From Vibrio chagasii (GTDB lineage: Bacteria; Pseudomonadota; Gammaproteobacteria; Enterobacterales; Vibrionaceae): a DNA stretch of 64,000 bases. A program made the position numbers and the translations under genes. Position 1 is the stretch's first letter; every line of letters starts with the position of its first letter. Of this stretch, positions 46,423 through 54,762 are shown one piece after another. The notes under the pieces were generated by a model. The model did not search any database. It was not told the origin of the DNA and saw only the letters and a program-made list of their open reading frames with translations. Location of the stretch: NCBI RefSeq assembly GCF_002954585.1, contig NZ_MSCI01000001.1:248001-312000 (forward strand), in the 5' to 3' direction.

Positions 46423-46881
46423 ATGTTCAAAAGAGCACTTGCTGCTTCAGCCTTACTTTTAAGTTCTTCTGCATTCGCTAATATTGCTGTTGAGGTTAAG
46501 AATGAATCTAGAATCTATGATGTAGAATTAACCAGTAAAGATTATCAAACATCTAGATACTCACCAAACCCTCAAGATACCATTATCGCTAAATCAAGTG
46601 ACCGTTTTAATGTCTCTAGCAATTACCCCAATGTAGTGCGCTTGGTTGATTTTGAATATCAGTATAGTGATAGTTCAGTCTATGACGCACCTCGCTGTCA
46701 TTTCCGCTTTGTTGCTTTAATCGACCCGCGAACAGGCACTATGTTGCCTCAAAAAGTAATCGCAGAGAATGAGAGCAGAAGTTACCGAGATCGTGCGATT
46801 TGTACCGGAAAACTTGATTATTTCAATGTTGTAACCGGAGACGCAAAAGTTACCTTCACTATTAATCGTAGAAAATACTAG
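46423..46881 (+). CDS. Secreted protein of unknown function
   Basis: A 152-residue protein with a clean signal peptide (FKRALAASALLLSSSAFA, cleavage after residue 19) and a mature chain of about 133 residues rich in beta-forming residues. Two cysteines (PRCHFRF and AICTGKL) could form one disulfide in the periplasm. AAGGACAAATCC precedes the ATG. No family was recognised. The second ACGCCGACA terminator follows directly. Confidence 0.75.
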   Translation: MFKRALAASALLLSSSAFANIAVEVKNESRIYDVELTSKDYQTSRYSPNPQDTIIAKSSDRFNVSSNYPNVVRLVDFEYQYSDSSVYDAPRCHFRFVALIDPRTGTMLPQKVIAENESRSYRDRAICTGKLDYFNVVTGDAKVTFTINRRKY

Positions 46882-46918
46882 TTTTATAAATAGTAGTAAT
46901 TTAGCTAGATAAACAACC

Positions 46919-47150
46919 AAACGCCGACAATTTTGTCGGCGTTTTTCCATTCTTCACGGCAGCGCTAGTTTTTATCTATCGAGCCTCACGTCGTTCACCT
47001 GCTGTTACGCTTCATGAAACTTAGAACTAGCTATTGATACAGAGATAAAGACGTGTGTGGATAATTGATAAGCGACACACACATTCACATTATTTAGGAG
47101 TTTGGTTTGGGGTAATCGGAAACGCTCCTGATTTTTATCCTGTATGATGT
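46919..47150 (+). repeat. Dispersed direct repeat, copy A (with terminator)
   Basis: It begins with the hairpin ACGCCGACA...TGTCGGCGT plus T-run (46921-46946), which ends the preceding gene. The next 55 bp, including TTTATCTATCGAGCCTCACG, match copy B almost exactly. Further on, GATAAGCGACACACACATTC and CTGTATGATG match copies C and B, after which similarity fades and the GTTATTAAATGA block is missing. Confidence 0.75.
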
Positions 47151-47276
47151 GTGCTTTTAGTAAAATTATCATATTAAAGAGTGGCTTAGCTAAGCAATGG
47201 TTGGAGTGTTTAGTAGGGCGTGTTAGGGAAAATTCTCACAATCACTCTTTATCAAATCGTGAGTCATGGAGGGGGC
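47151..47276. other. Leader between repeat A and the GNAT gene
   Basis: Non-coding leader with AGTAGGGCGTGTTAGG at 47212-47227, which resembles the right end of a VCR-type attC (TAGGGCGTTAG) with a two-base insertion. On its own this is too short to call a site. Confidence 0.3.
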
Positions 47277-47765
47277 ATGGTTAGGCAAGCGACAAAAGAC
47301 GACTGTGCAAAATTAGCGCTACTCTCTATTAGAGTCTGGCTAGATACATACGCTCAAGAAGGAATAAAAACCGAATATGCAGACTATGTACTGTCTGCGT
47401 TCACGGCAGACTATTTCCTGGAAATACTGAATAACACTAAATACCGCGTTTTGGTTAGTGAAGAGAATGAGATTCTACATGGTTATGTAATGGTTAATCT
47501 CGAATCGAATTATCAAACGCCTGAAAGTGGTTTTGAAGTTGAAAAGCTCTATGTAGATAATCTTTTTAAAGGCAAAGGTGTAGGCAAAAAGCTGTTAAAA
47601 AGCATGGAGGACCAGTTTGGTCGCCAATATTGGTTGTACACGTGGATTAAAAATGAATCCAATGGCTTTTATGAGCATTTAGGTTTTAGTCGAATAGGCT
47701 CTCTTACTTTTGAGTTTTTCGGAGCGTTGATCGAAAACAACGTTTATCAATCAGCCTCTGATTAG
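47277..47765 (+). CDS. GNAT-family N-acetyltransferase
   Basis: A 162-residue acetyltransferase. The acetyl-CoA-binding motif A appears as VEKLYVDNLFKGKGVGKKLL, and the motif B region as FYEHLGFSRIG. It begins MVRQATKDDCAKLALLS, typical of GNATs that act on small molecules or protein N-termini. The ATG at 47277 has a strong GGAGGGGG Shine-Dalgarno; an upstream in-frame start is rejected. The substrate is unknown. Confidence 0.85.
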   Translation: MVRQATKDDCAKLALLSIRVWLDTYAQEGIKTEYADYVLSAFTADYFLEILNNTKYRVLVSEENEILHGYVMVNLESNYQTPESGFEVEKLYVDNLFKGKGVGKKLLKSMEDQFGRQYWLYTWIKNESNGFYEHLGFSRIGSLTFEFFGALIENNVYQSASD

Positions 47766-47871
47766 GTTTCAAATTAAGTACTATTTTCATTCCCTAAGCA
47801 GTAGGGCAGAGCACAAAAAGCAATAAATCACCTCTCACACAGTGTTAACGATTAAAGGAGAATTGAACGTT

Positions 47872-48462
47872 ATGTGGATAGAGCAAAGCCGGATTGAAGG
47901 AGACAATGTTGTTCTGGAGCCATTGAATCTAGGGCATGTACCTGAACTAATCGAGGCCGTGAAAGACGGAGAGCATTGGAAGCTATGGTTCGCTAATGTC
48001 CCGAGTCCAGAAAAAATGGAGCAATACGTTGTTGATGCTATCGCTCAAATGGTACTCGGTAATATAGCTTATGCGGTGCGAGTGAAAGCCACCAATCAAG
48101 TCGTAGGGACTACCCGTTACTATGGCGTTGATAGGCCAAACAGACGAGCGTTAATTGGTTATACCTGGTATTCAAATTCGGCTAGGGGAACATTGATAAA
48201 TAAAGAGTGTAAATACCTTTTGCTACGGCAATTGTTTGAGCACTATGAAGCTATTGCTGTCGAGTTTCGCACTCATATTGGGAATACCGTCTCTCGAAAA
48301 GCGATTGAAGGACTTGGAGCAAACCTCGACGGTATCTTGCGTAATCATCAGATCTTAAAGGATGGCTCGATAAGAGATACGGTAGTGTATTCAATTATTG
48401 ACTCAGAGTGGCCAGAAGTTAAGCAAGACTTTCTGAAAAAACTCAGTCAACAAGAGCCTTAA
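47872..48462 (+). CDS. RimJ/RimL-type GNAT acetyltransferase
   Basis: About 196 residues from MWIEQSRIEGDNVVLEPL. The fold is of the RimL subgroup: GTTRYYGVDRPNRRALIGYT covers beta4, and VEFRTHIGNTVSRKAIEGLG matches the conserved NxxSxxxxExxG helix. Preferred start 47872 follows AAAGGAG. It lies between another GNAT gene and a VOC gene. It could modify a peptide N-terminus or a small amine; unknown. Confidence 0.83.
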   Translation: MWIEQSRIEGDNVVLEPLNLGHVPELIEAVKDGEHWKLWFANVPSPEKMEQYVVDAIAQMVLGNIAYAVRVKATNQVVGTTRYYGVDRPNRRALIGYTWYSNSARGTLINKECKYLLLRQLFEHYEAIAVEFRTHIGNTVSRKAIEGLGANLDGILRNHQILKDGSIRDTVVYSIIDSEWPEVKQDFLKKLSQQEP

Positions 48463-48477
48463 AACAAGGAAGTACGT

Positions 48478-48906
48478 ATGGAAAACTATTGGAATCCGAT
48501 GGTTCCTGAACTATCTGTTAGCAACTTTGAGCGCTCACTTGCCTTCTATGTTGATGTACTTGGTTTTTCTATTCGCATCAAGCGTGAAAGTCCTGATTTT
48601 GTGTATCTCGAACAAGAGCATGTGCACATGATGTTAGAGCAAATCAGTGATGAAGGATGGAGCACTGGCGAGCTTGAGGCTCCCTTGGGGCGAGGTGTGA
48701 ACTTTCAGATTGAATTAAGTGACTTAGAACCTCTAGTAAAACGTCTCCAAACCCACAAAGTGCCCCTGTTTCGTGAGCTGAAAGAAACTTGGTATGACAT
48801 TGGTGAAAAGTTGTCTGGGGAGCGTGAGCTTCTTCTTCAAGATCCGGATGGTTATTTGTTAAGGTTCACTCAACACCTCGGAGAAAAACCGAAGAGCTTG
48901 GAGTGA
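48478..48906 (+). CDS. VOC-family protein (bleomycin-resistance-like)
   Basis: A 142-residue glyoxalase/bleomycin-resistance-fold protein. VPELSVSNFERSLAFYVDVLGF is the first betaalphabeta unit, and LLLQDPDGYLLRFTQHL gives the closing strand with the Asp-Pro-Asp-Gly turn. Related proteins sequester bleomycin-type antibiotics. AAGGAAGTACGT precedes the ATG, 15 bp after the previous gene, so it may be co-transcribed. The repeat-B terminator follows. Confidence 0.85.
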   Translation: MENYWNPMVPELSVSNFERSLAFYVDVLGFSIRIKRESPDFVYLEQEHVHMMLEQISDEGWSTGELEAPLGRGVNFQIELSDLEPLVKRLQTHKVPLFRELKETWYDIGEKLSGERELLLQDPDGYLLRFTQHLGEKPKSLE

Positions 48907-48945
48907 GTTCATTCATTGTTTTTAAGACTAGTCAGATCGATCATT

Positions 48946-49225
48946 AAACGCCGACAACTCTGTCGGCGTTTTTCCATTCGCCACGGCAACGCTAACTTTT
49001 ATCTATCGAGCCTCACGTCGTTTATCCATCATCGCGTCACATACAAACCTAAAATCAACGCTCCCGTCTGGACAAGGATGTATATGGACAAAATGATAAG
49101 TAATACACATATTTATACGGTTTCTGCATTTGATTGGAGTTATTATGAATACTTCTGTTTCTCGTCGTGTATGATGCGGCCTCCTTGCTAAGGTATTGTT
49201 ATTAAATGACTTAATTGTCAATTTG
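48946..49225 (+). repeat. Dispersed direct repeat, copy B (most complete)
   Basis: It starts with the ACGCCGACA/TGTCGGCGT terminator (48947-48973), shares the following 55 bp with copy A, then carries AAATGATAAGTAATACACAT, TGTATGATGCGG at 49168 and AAGGTATTGTTATTAAATGA with CTTAATTGTCAATTTGAT, matching copy C. It ends inside the 5' side of the DUF6404-like reading frame. Together with A it brackets a GNAT-GNAT-VOC module. Confidence 0.78.
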
Positions 49226-49276
49226 ATAGCTGTTGCTATTAGTAGGCGAACTATTTTAATTATAAACAGCGTCAAC

Positions 49277-49540
49277 GTGCAGCGATCGCTTGGATTTCGC
49301 ATACGGCCACCTTACTATCAGGGCTTTTTCTCAAATTTTGTGTTTTGTTTGGCCTATGTCGCTCCTATATGGTGGGGTTTTGAATGGTTTTTTGAGTGGA
49401 ATGAGATTGGGATATCTATGCTAGAAGCTGCCTATAATTCATTGCAATGCGGGGCTTTGTTTGGCTTGCTTATGTCAATCTTCTACGCCACAAGAAGGAA
49501 GCAGTTAAACCTAACAGATTGGGAGTCATTAGGTGAATGA
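49277..49540 (+). pseudogene. DUF6404-like membrane protein, probably 5'-truncated
   Basis: The C-terminal part LGFRIRPPYYQGFFSNFVF plus two hydrophobic segments resembles DUF6404-type small membrane proteins. Family members usually have about 30 extra N-terminal residues; here that stretch is replaced by repeat B sequence. A GTG at 49277 or an ATG at 49196 inside the repeat could start it, neither with a clear Shine-Dalgarno. It may be a remnant left by recombination at the repeat, or a short expressed version. Confidence 0.5.
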
Positions 49541-49693
49541 CCGCAAACCTATCAACAAGGTTTAGAGCATAGCTCAACACCTGAAATTTTAGGCTTTGTG
49601 GTTAGAATAGTTTTGCAGTGTTAGAAAGCTGTAAAACACCTCGCGAGGTCTCCGAGTGATTCAAAACACACGGTATTTTGGAGTTTAAATTAG

Positions 49694-50017
49694 ATGTACA
49701 AACTTGAGATTTTCTGTACGCCTGAACAACAAGAGCGAGTTCTTAGCACTTTACATGAGTCCGGTGTCGACAGGATTGGAAACTATGACCACTGTTGGGC
49801 TATCGGGTCAGTTACCGGGTCTCACCGAGCGCTTGATGGATCTACGCCTGTGTTTGGGAGCAAAGGAAAAGTTGAAAATTACCCGCTATTAAAAATTGAA
49901 ATCAACGTGGCAAAGAGCCAAGTGAAACCAATTGTTGATCAGCTTAGAGAGTCCCTCGGCTGGGAGGAACCTTTAGTCAATGTTTTCAAAATCTATAACT
50001 CTGAGTTCGATCTTTGA
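49694..50017 (+). CDS. YqfO/NIF3 C-terminal-domain-like protein
   Basis: A 107-residue stand-alone version of the domain inserted in NIF3-family proteins. VLSTLHESGVDRIGNYDHC and the ending LGWEEPLVNVFKIY are the recognisable motifs, with an intervening GSTPVFGSKGKVE loop. The fold is CutA/PII-like and may bind small ligands or metals; function is not established. A GGAG lies about 12 nt before the ATG, further than usual. Confidence 0.8.
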   Translation: MYKLEIFCTPEQQERVLSTLHESGVDRIGNYDHCWAIGSVTGSHRALDGSTPVFGSKGKVENYPLLKIEINVAKSQVKPIVDQLRESLGWEEPLVNVFKIYNSEFDL

Positions 50018-50083
50018 AGGTACTTTGGTGGCCGCTAAACGGCTTAAATAGACTCAAAGTCTTAGAAAGTAGGATAAATAAAA

Positions 50084-50422
50084 ATGCTATACCACTTACT
50101 GACCGAAAGTGATTACAAAGAGTACCAAAGCGCAGAAACCTATGAACCCGACTCCTTGAAGGACGAAGGCTTTATCCACCTTGCTTATGAAGAGCAACTG
50201 CAAAAAATTGTAGATTGTTTCTTTGTGGGAGTGACGCAAGCCTACCTTCTAGAAATCGACAAAAGTGCGGTTGCTAGAGACTTAAGAGATGAGCCGCCAG
50301 TAGGGACTGAAGATGATGGGGCACTCTACCCACATTTATACAGTCCACTTTCTAAGCAAGCCGTGATTAGAACAATAAAGTTAGTCGCGGATTCGTCAGG
50401 TGCGCTAAAAGTAAACCTGTAA
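50084..50422 (+). CDS. DUF952 family protein
   Basis: A 112-residue cytosolic protein. LKDEGFIHLAYEEQL followed by DEPPVGTEDDGALYPHLY matches the DUF952 (PF06108) signature, a fold related to ADP-ribosyltransferase/RES-like domains with unknown activity. AGGATAAATAAAA precedes the ATG. It is one of several unrelated single-gene cargoes in a row. Confidence 0.85.
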   Translation: MLYHLLTESDYKEYQSAETYEPDSLKDEGFIHLAYEEQLQKIVDCFFVGVTQAYLLEIDKSAVARDLRDEPPVGTEDDGALYPHLYSPLSKQAVIRTIKLVADSSGALKVNL

Positions 50423-50529
50423 CAATCGAGTATTCCTATCGGCTCTGTACCATTCAAAACACGCAGCTCTTACTCGTGTGTTGTTTTGGCCCTACAGAGA
50501 TTTTTGTTTCCATCAAGTTAAGGAAAACA

Positions 50530-51330
50530 ATGCAAGTGAAAGCAGTTAAAGACGCATATAACGCATACTTCTATTTTAATAACGAGCGAACCCTTTCAAC
50601 CGATTTAGCCAGTGAACTGATTTCAATTGAAGATGATGGCTTCACTGTTTTTATCGATAAAACACGTAAGTACGACAACCAGATCCTCATTGATGGGGCT
50701 TGCAATTACGAGAGCTTAGAGGCGGACCTCAAGCTATTTGCAGATGGTATCTCACCTGAGATTTCTATTGCGCCTAACGCTCTAACAACAGATCTGAAAT
50801 CATGGTTATCGAAACATCAGTTTGTGCCCGCTTTTGAGCATGAGTTTCTTGAGCTATCGGCAGAAGGCTATGTAGAAAAGCCGAGTTCAAAAAAAACAAG
50901 CGCAGAACCGTCGAGCGATGTAGGTAAAGTCACGATTGAGCGATGGACGCAAGATAATGCCGACGAGTTTTTGGCTTTGCTCAAAACATCCGGTTTAGAG
51001 TGTTCAGAGCAAATCTGGCAGCAGAAACGCGCGCTCTATTGCACGGATACTTTCCGTTGTTACGTTGCGAAAATAGAGGGTAAACCGTGCGCTTGGGCGA
51101 CGAGTTTCATCAACAACGAACACGCCATACTTGCCAATGCGTATACACAAGAGAGCTATCGTTCAAACGGATGCCAAACGGGTTTATTAAGAGCTCGAAT
51201 CGAAGATGCTATCGCCTTAGGGGCCAAGGTACTTTTAACCGACGTAATGCCAAACAGTACCAGTAGCAAAAATTGTAAATCGATCGGTTTTCGCTCGGTT
51301 GGCGTACGAAGTGTATGGTGTAAAGGTTAG
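50530..51330 (+). CDS. GNAT-family acetyltransferase with N-terminal extension
   Basis: About 266 residues. The C-terminal 125 residues form a GNAT domain (CAWATSFINNEHAILANAYT, then YRSNGCQTGLLRARIEDAI as motif A, and NCKSIGFRSVG). The N-terminal 130 residues look like a degenerate second GNAT or regulatory domain. AAGGAAAACA precedes the ATG at 50530; an upstream in-frame start is rejected. It lies 27 bp before another GNAT gene and may be co-transcribed. Substrate unknown. Confidence 0.82.
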   Translation: MQVKAVKDAYNAYFYFNNERTLSTDLASELISIEDDGFTVFIDKTRKYDNQILIDGACNYESLEADLKLFADGISPEISIAPNALTTDLKSWLSKHQFVPAFEHEFLELSAEGYVEKPSSKKTSAEPSSDVGKVTIERWTQDNADEFLALLKTSGLECSEQIWQQKRALYCTDTFRCYVAKIEGKPCAWATSFINNEHAILANAYTQESYRSNGCQTGLLRARIEDAIALGAKVLLTDVMPNSTSSKNCKSIGFRSVGVRSVWCKG

Positions 51331-51357
51331 AGATAGGGCCATCTGCAAGAGAAAATT

Positions 51358-52128
51358 ATGAATACAACGGATGTAATGCAAGAGTACAACGAGTTCGAGC
51401 GAAAGCGTTTTAACTCATTCAATGGTATTAAAGTAACAGAGAACAACCTGACTAAGTTCGTATCTCACGATCGACACGGTAGCTATATCTCCTTTTTCGA
51501 CTTCGATGAAAGCCTCACAGACTCCATCGTCAAAGAGCAACTCGCGTACTTTAAGCAGCGTAACCTATGTTTTGAATGGAAGACGTACAGTACCGATACA
51601 CCAACGAACATCAGTGCAGTATTGCTCGAGAATGGTTTTGAGCAGGATGAGCACGAGTCATTCATGGTGTTGGACTTGTCTAAGGCCACCTTCGAACCCT
51701 TTGATGAAGGCAAAATCACCGAGGTGACGGACAGCAAAGGCATTCGCGATGCAATCAAAGTCCAAGAACAAGTTTGGGGTGGCGATTTCGAATGGCATTA
51801 CAATCACTTAGTCAGCCTTAAACAGCACGCGCCAGATTCGGTGTCTATCTATGTCGTTTATATCGATGACCAGCCTGTGACCTCGGCGTGGATCATATTT
51901 AATGGAAGTAGCCCGTTTGCCGGTATTTGGGGCGGTAGCACCATTGAAGCATTTCGAGGTAATGGCTATTACAGTTTGCTACTGAACAAACGTATTGAGG
52001 AAGCCAAGTCGAGAGGGGTTAAATACCTTACTATTGATGCTTCTGATATGAGTAAACCCATTGTTTCCAAACGTGGTTTTGAAGTGATCGCTACAACCAC
52101 AGGGTATACCTCACCAAGTAGCGAGTAG
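51358..52128 (+). CDS. GNAT-family acetyltransferase
   Basis: A 256-residue protein with the GNAT domain in the C-terminal half: TSAWIIFNGSSPFAGIWGGS as beta4-5, FRGNGYYSLLLNKRIEEAKS as motif A (Q/RxxGxG/A variant RGNGYY), and SKPIVSKRGFEVIAT as motif B. The N-terminal half seems an accessory domain, as in the preceding gene, suggesting that they are distant relatives. There is no strong Shine-Dalgarno before the ATG (GAGAAAATT). Confidence 0.82.
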   Translation: MNTTDVMQEYNEFERKRFNSFNGIKVTENNLTKFVSHDRHGSYISFFDFDESLTDSIVKEQLAYFKQRNLCFEWKTYSTDTPTNISAVLLENGFEQDEHESFMVLDLSKATFEPFDEGKITEVTDSKGIRDAIKVQEQVWGGDFEWHYNHLVSLKQHAPDSVSIYVVYIDDQPVTSAWIIFNGSSPFAGIWGGSTIEAFRGNGYYSLLLNKRIEEAKSRGVKYLTIDASDMSKPIVSKRGFEVIATTTGYTSPSSE

Positions 52129-52149
52129 TGTGTTTTAAAGGAGTAAAGA

Positions 52150-52563
52150 GTGAATAATCAAGTACGTGTAGGTGTGGCAGCGGTCATTTTCCGGGAAGGA
52201 CGCATTCTACTTGGCGAGCGCATTGGCTCACATGGTGCGAATACGTGGGCGACGCCTGGCGGGCACCTTGAACTGGGTGAAAGCATTGAAGAGTGCGCGC
52301 AGCGAGAAACCCTAGAAGAGACAGGGTTAGAGGTCGGCGCTTTTAGGAAGCTAGGCTTTACCAACGATATCTTCGAAAAAGAAGGCAAGCACTACGTCAC
52401 CTTGTATGTTGTCGCGACCAGTACTAGTGGTGAGCCTCAAGTCATGGAGCCTCATCAGTGTAAGCAGTGGCAATGGTTCGACTTAGATGAACTGCCAGAA
52501 CCTCTGTTCTTGCCTTTGGTGAACTTGTTGAAGGAACCGGTAAACTTCAAGAATTTTGACTAG
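52150..52563 (+). CDS. Nudix hydrolase
   Basis: A 137-residue MutT-like pyrophosphohydrolase. The Nudix box is complete: GGHLELGESIEECAQRETL then EETGL, with all catalytic Glu residues. The start is GTG at 52150, preceded by AAAGGAGTAAAGA, a strong site. Substrates of this family are nucleoside diphosphates linked to another group; the precise one cannot be told. It is cargo of the island. Confidence 0.92.
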   Translation: MNNQVRVGVAAVIFREGRILLGERIGSHGANTWATPGGHLELGESIEECAQRETLEETGLEVGAFRKLGFTNDIFEKEGKHYVTLYVVATSTSGEPQVMEPHQCKQWQWFDLDELPEPLFLPLVNLLKEPVNFKNFD

Positions 52564-52656
52564 CCAGAACGCCCATACTTGGTGCTGAAAGCACATTGGG
52601 CTATCTTGTTCACTCTTTTACAACGTAATGATTCAATTGAAAATTCAAAGGAAAGC

Positions 52657-53160
52657 ATGGCAGTTTTAGACATTCTTACCGCACCAGATCCAAGGCTTAA
52701 AGTGAAAGCGGAAGAGGTGCAAGATATATCGACGGTACAAACACTCATCGACGATATGTTAGAAACACTCTATGCCACTGATAATGGTATCGGTTTGGCA
52801 TCCACTCAAATCGGTCGCAAAGAGGCCGTGGTGGTTATCGATATTTCAGACAGCCGAGACCAACCGTTAATCTTGGTGAACCCGGTAGTCGCAAGTGGTT
52901 CCAACAAAGCTTTGGGCCAAGAAGGCTGCTTATCAGTGCCTGACTATTATGCGGATGTCGAGCGTTTTACGTCTGTGGTTGTTTCTGCTCTCGACCGAGA
53001 AGGGAAGCCAATCACCATTGAAAGCGATGACTTTCTCGCTATCGTAATGCAGCATGAAATTGACCATTTATCGGGTAATCTATTTATTGATTACCTGTCG
53101 CCACTAAAGCGTCAAATGGCGATGAAAAAAGTTAAAAAGTACCTCAAAGCGCACGCTTAA
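52657..53160 (+). CDS. def: Accessory peptide deformylase
   Basis: Metalloenzyme that removes the formyl group from nascent N-termini, 167 residues. All three motifs are present: GIGLASTQIG (residues 44-53, with Ser where GxGxAAxQ has Ala), EGCLSVP (Cys91 metal ligand), and HEIDH (His133, Glu134, His137). AAAGGAAAG precedes the ATG at 52657. Its place between cassette-type genes, not next to fmt, marks it as an additional copy. Deformylase duplicates can lower sensitivity to actinonin-type inhibitors; that is family knowledge, not shown here. Confidence 0.93.
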   Translation: MAVLDILTAPDPRLKVKAEEVQDISTVQTLIDDMLETLYATDNGIGLASTQIGRKEAVVVIDISDSRDQPLILVNPVVASGSNKALGQEGCLSVPDYYADVERFTSVVVSALDREGKPITIESDDFLAIVMQHEIDHLSGNLFIDYLSPLKRQMAMKKVKKYLKAHA

Positions 53161-53187
53161 TCCGGCTTAAAAACCATTATCTCTTCA

Positions 53188-53230
53188 AACCCAACGAGTG
53201 AATTTCAACACATCAGCGTTGGGTTTTGTC
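53188..53230 (+). terminator. Terminator of the accessory deformylase gene
   Basis: AACCCAACG at 53188-53196 pairs with CGTTGGGTT at 53217-53225 and runs into TTTGTC. The loop is long (20 nt). Confidence 0.7.
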
Positions 53231-53380
53231 GCTATCCTTCTCAATTTAGCGCTTTATTCCTTTCATGTTATACGGCTTTTCAATAGGTTGGTCCGTTCCC
53301 CCAGTTGTGTTGCATATGCAAGCGAGTGCTTTTGGTTTGGCGCTCGTGATTCATTCAGTTTTTACGTTCACAAAAGGTTA

Positions 53381-53806
53381 ATGATGATCGAAGTAAAAAA
53401 TGTAGCTTTTGATAGTGAAAATGAACAATCAATTCGTTCTATTCGCGAGAGCGTTTTTATCAACGAGCAATCTATTGCACCTGAAATAGAGTTTGATGGG
53501 CTAGACAGTTCGGCCATTCATGCCGTGGTGACTGTCGATGGAAAGCGTGTCGGCACAGGCCGTATTTTAAGCGACGGTCACATTGGTCGTATTGCCATCA
53601 TGAGAGATTTTAGAGGACTAGGGCTTGGCTCGAAGATTGTGTTATCGCTAATCGATGAAGCGAAGCAGAGTGGGTACAAGCGCGTGTATCTTGGCTCTCA
53701 AAAGCAAGCCATCGACTTCTATACCAAGCTGGGATTCACACCATTTGGAGAAGAGTTCATGGAAGCGGGCATTGTGCACTTGTCTATGGAAAAAACGTTA
53801 GGTTAA
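53381..53806 (+). CDS. GNAT-family acetyltransferase
   Basis: About 141 residues starting at tandem ATGs (53381/53384) after AAAAGGTTA. The domain is compact: RESVFINEQSIAPEIEFDG, then RVGTGRILSDGHIGRIAIM and RDFRGLGLGSKIVL (motif A RGLGLG), and AIDFYTKLGFTPFGEEFMEA (motif B). It resembles YjcF/ElaA-like GNATs. A 61-codon upstream extension has no ribosome site and is rejected. The substrate is unknown. Confidence 0.85.
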   Translation: MMIEVKNVAFDSENEQSIRSIRESVFINEQSIAPEIEFDGLDSSAIHAVVTVDGKRVGTGRILSDGHIGRIAIMRDFRGLGLGSKIVLSLIDEAKQSGYKRVYLGSQKQAIDFYTKLGFTPFGEEFMEAGIVHLSMEKTLG

Positions 53807-53935
53807 CGGGTTCATGCAACCAGCATAACCAAGACACTGATGGCAGAAGCGAAACACTGTTGTCCTCATCGAAACTGGTGTGATAAAGCACTAACTTAGT
53901 AAAGCTACAAAGCGATAAGGTAATAAAGGAATATA

Positions 53936-54700
53936 ATGAAGAAAAACTTCTTGGTTGGCGGCGCCTTACTGGGCGTTGTGGCACTCTTTTTCGTTGGTAA
54001 ACACAGAGGTGAAGAACTGACCTTTGCTCCTTGTGAAATGGGTGAAAAAGTCGAAACTCCGGTTCACTTCTTTACCGACGCATCGATGAGCGAGTCAAAA
54101 ATTCAGAAGATGATAGGCTACTCTAACCTTGTTCTTCAAAATTCATGCGTACCGATGGAACGAACATTATCAGGCATCACTAGAATCGACCTTTCTGGTT
54201 TCCAAGATGCGGAAAGTAGTAAGCTACACAAACAGTTAGTCAAGCTGGTTGGTGACGAGGTGTTAGAACCCATGCAGCGAGAGGGGAGCTACTATGCACT
54301 GGTTCTTCCTGAAGACCACGAGTTCTTAGACGAAGGAACCGTGGGTTCGGTTGATCTGAATTTAAGCCGCAGCTTTTTAGTGCTGTCATCTGCAGCAGAG
54401 GTAGAGGTACTTGAGCATGAACTGGGCCATTTGGCTTGGGCGTGGCACAACGACACTCCCGACTACTGGCTTAAAGGTATGTTGCTACAAGAAAACCATG
54501 ATTACATCAAACCTTACTCTTTCGGCGCTTTGTGCCGAGAAGCCGGCACCGTGATGACCTACGCTGAAAAAGTATTGCCCGTGTATTCCTCGCCAAACAT
54601 TCAATACTACGGAAAAGCATGTGGCGATGCAGAAAATGCTGACAACGCAAGGCACATGCGAGAGTTTGCTCAATCACTGGCTTTAAATGCCGCCACATAG
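53936..54700 (+). CDS. Putative membrane-anchored zinc metalloprotease (metzincin-like)
   Basis: A 254-residue exported or membrane-anchored protein (hydrophobic segment residues 5-20). It carries HELGHLAWAWH at 161-171. His161, His165 and His171 with Glu162 fit the metzincin spacing HExxHxxGxxH except that Trp replaces Gly. No Met-turn was identified with confidence. Cysteines at 33, 71 and in the C-terminal half could form disulfides. AAAGGAATATA precedes the ATG. No named family was recognised, so protease activity is inferred from the motif. Confidence 0.7.
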   Translation: MKKNFLVGGALLGVVALFFVGKHRGEELTFAPCEMGEKVETPVHFFTDASMSESKIQKMIGYSNLVLQNSCVPMERTLSGITRIDLSGFQDAESSKLHKQLVKLVGDEVLEPMQREGSYYALVLPEDHEFLDEGTVGSVDLNLSRSFLVLSSAAEVEVLEHELGHLAWAWHNDTPDYWLKGMLLQENHDYIKPYSFGALCREAGTVMTYAEKVLPVYSSPNIQYYGKACGDAENADNARHMREFAQSLALNAAT

Positions 54701-54723
54701 GCATCCAAAACAATAAAACAATA

Positions 54724-54756
54724 AATACCGACCCCAGAGGTCGGTATTTTTATGCG
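54724..54756. terminator. Terminator between the metzincin-like gene and the small secreted protein gene
   Basis: AAATACCGACC and GGTCGGTATTT form a strong stem around CCAGA, with T residues after it on the plus strand and A/T on the other side, between convergent genes. Confidence 0.9.
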
Positions 54757-54762
54757 TTAGTT

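Noticed and set aside
47212..47227. attC right end before the GNAT gene
   Set aside because: Only about 15 bp resemble a VCR end, with an insertion and no left arm in the expected place.
49003..49302. Minus-strand ORF across repeat copy B
   Set aside because: It lies in the non-coding repeat and is not preserved in the other copies, so it is a chance frame.
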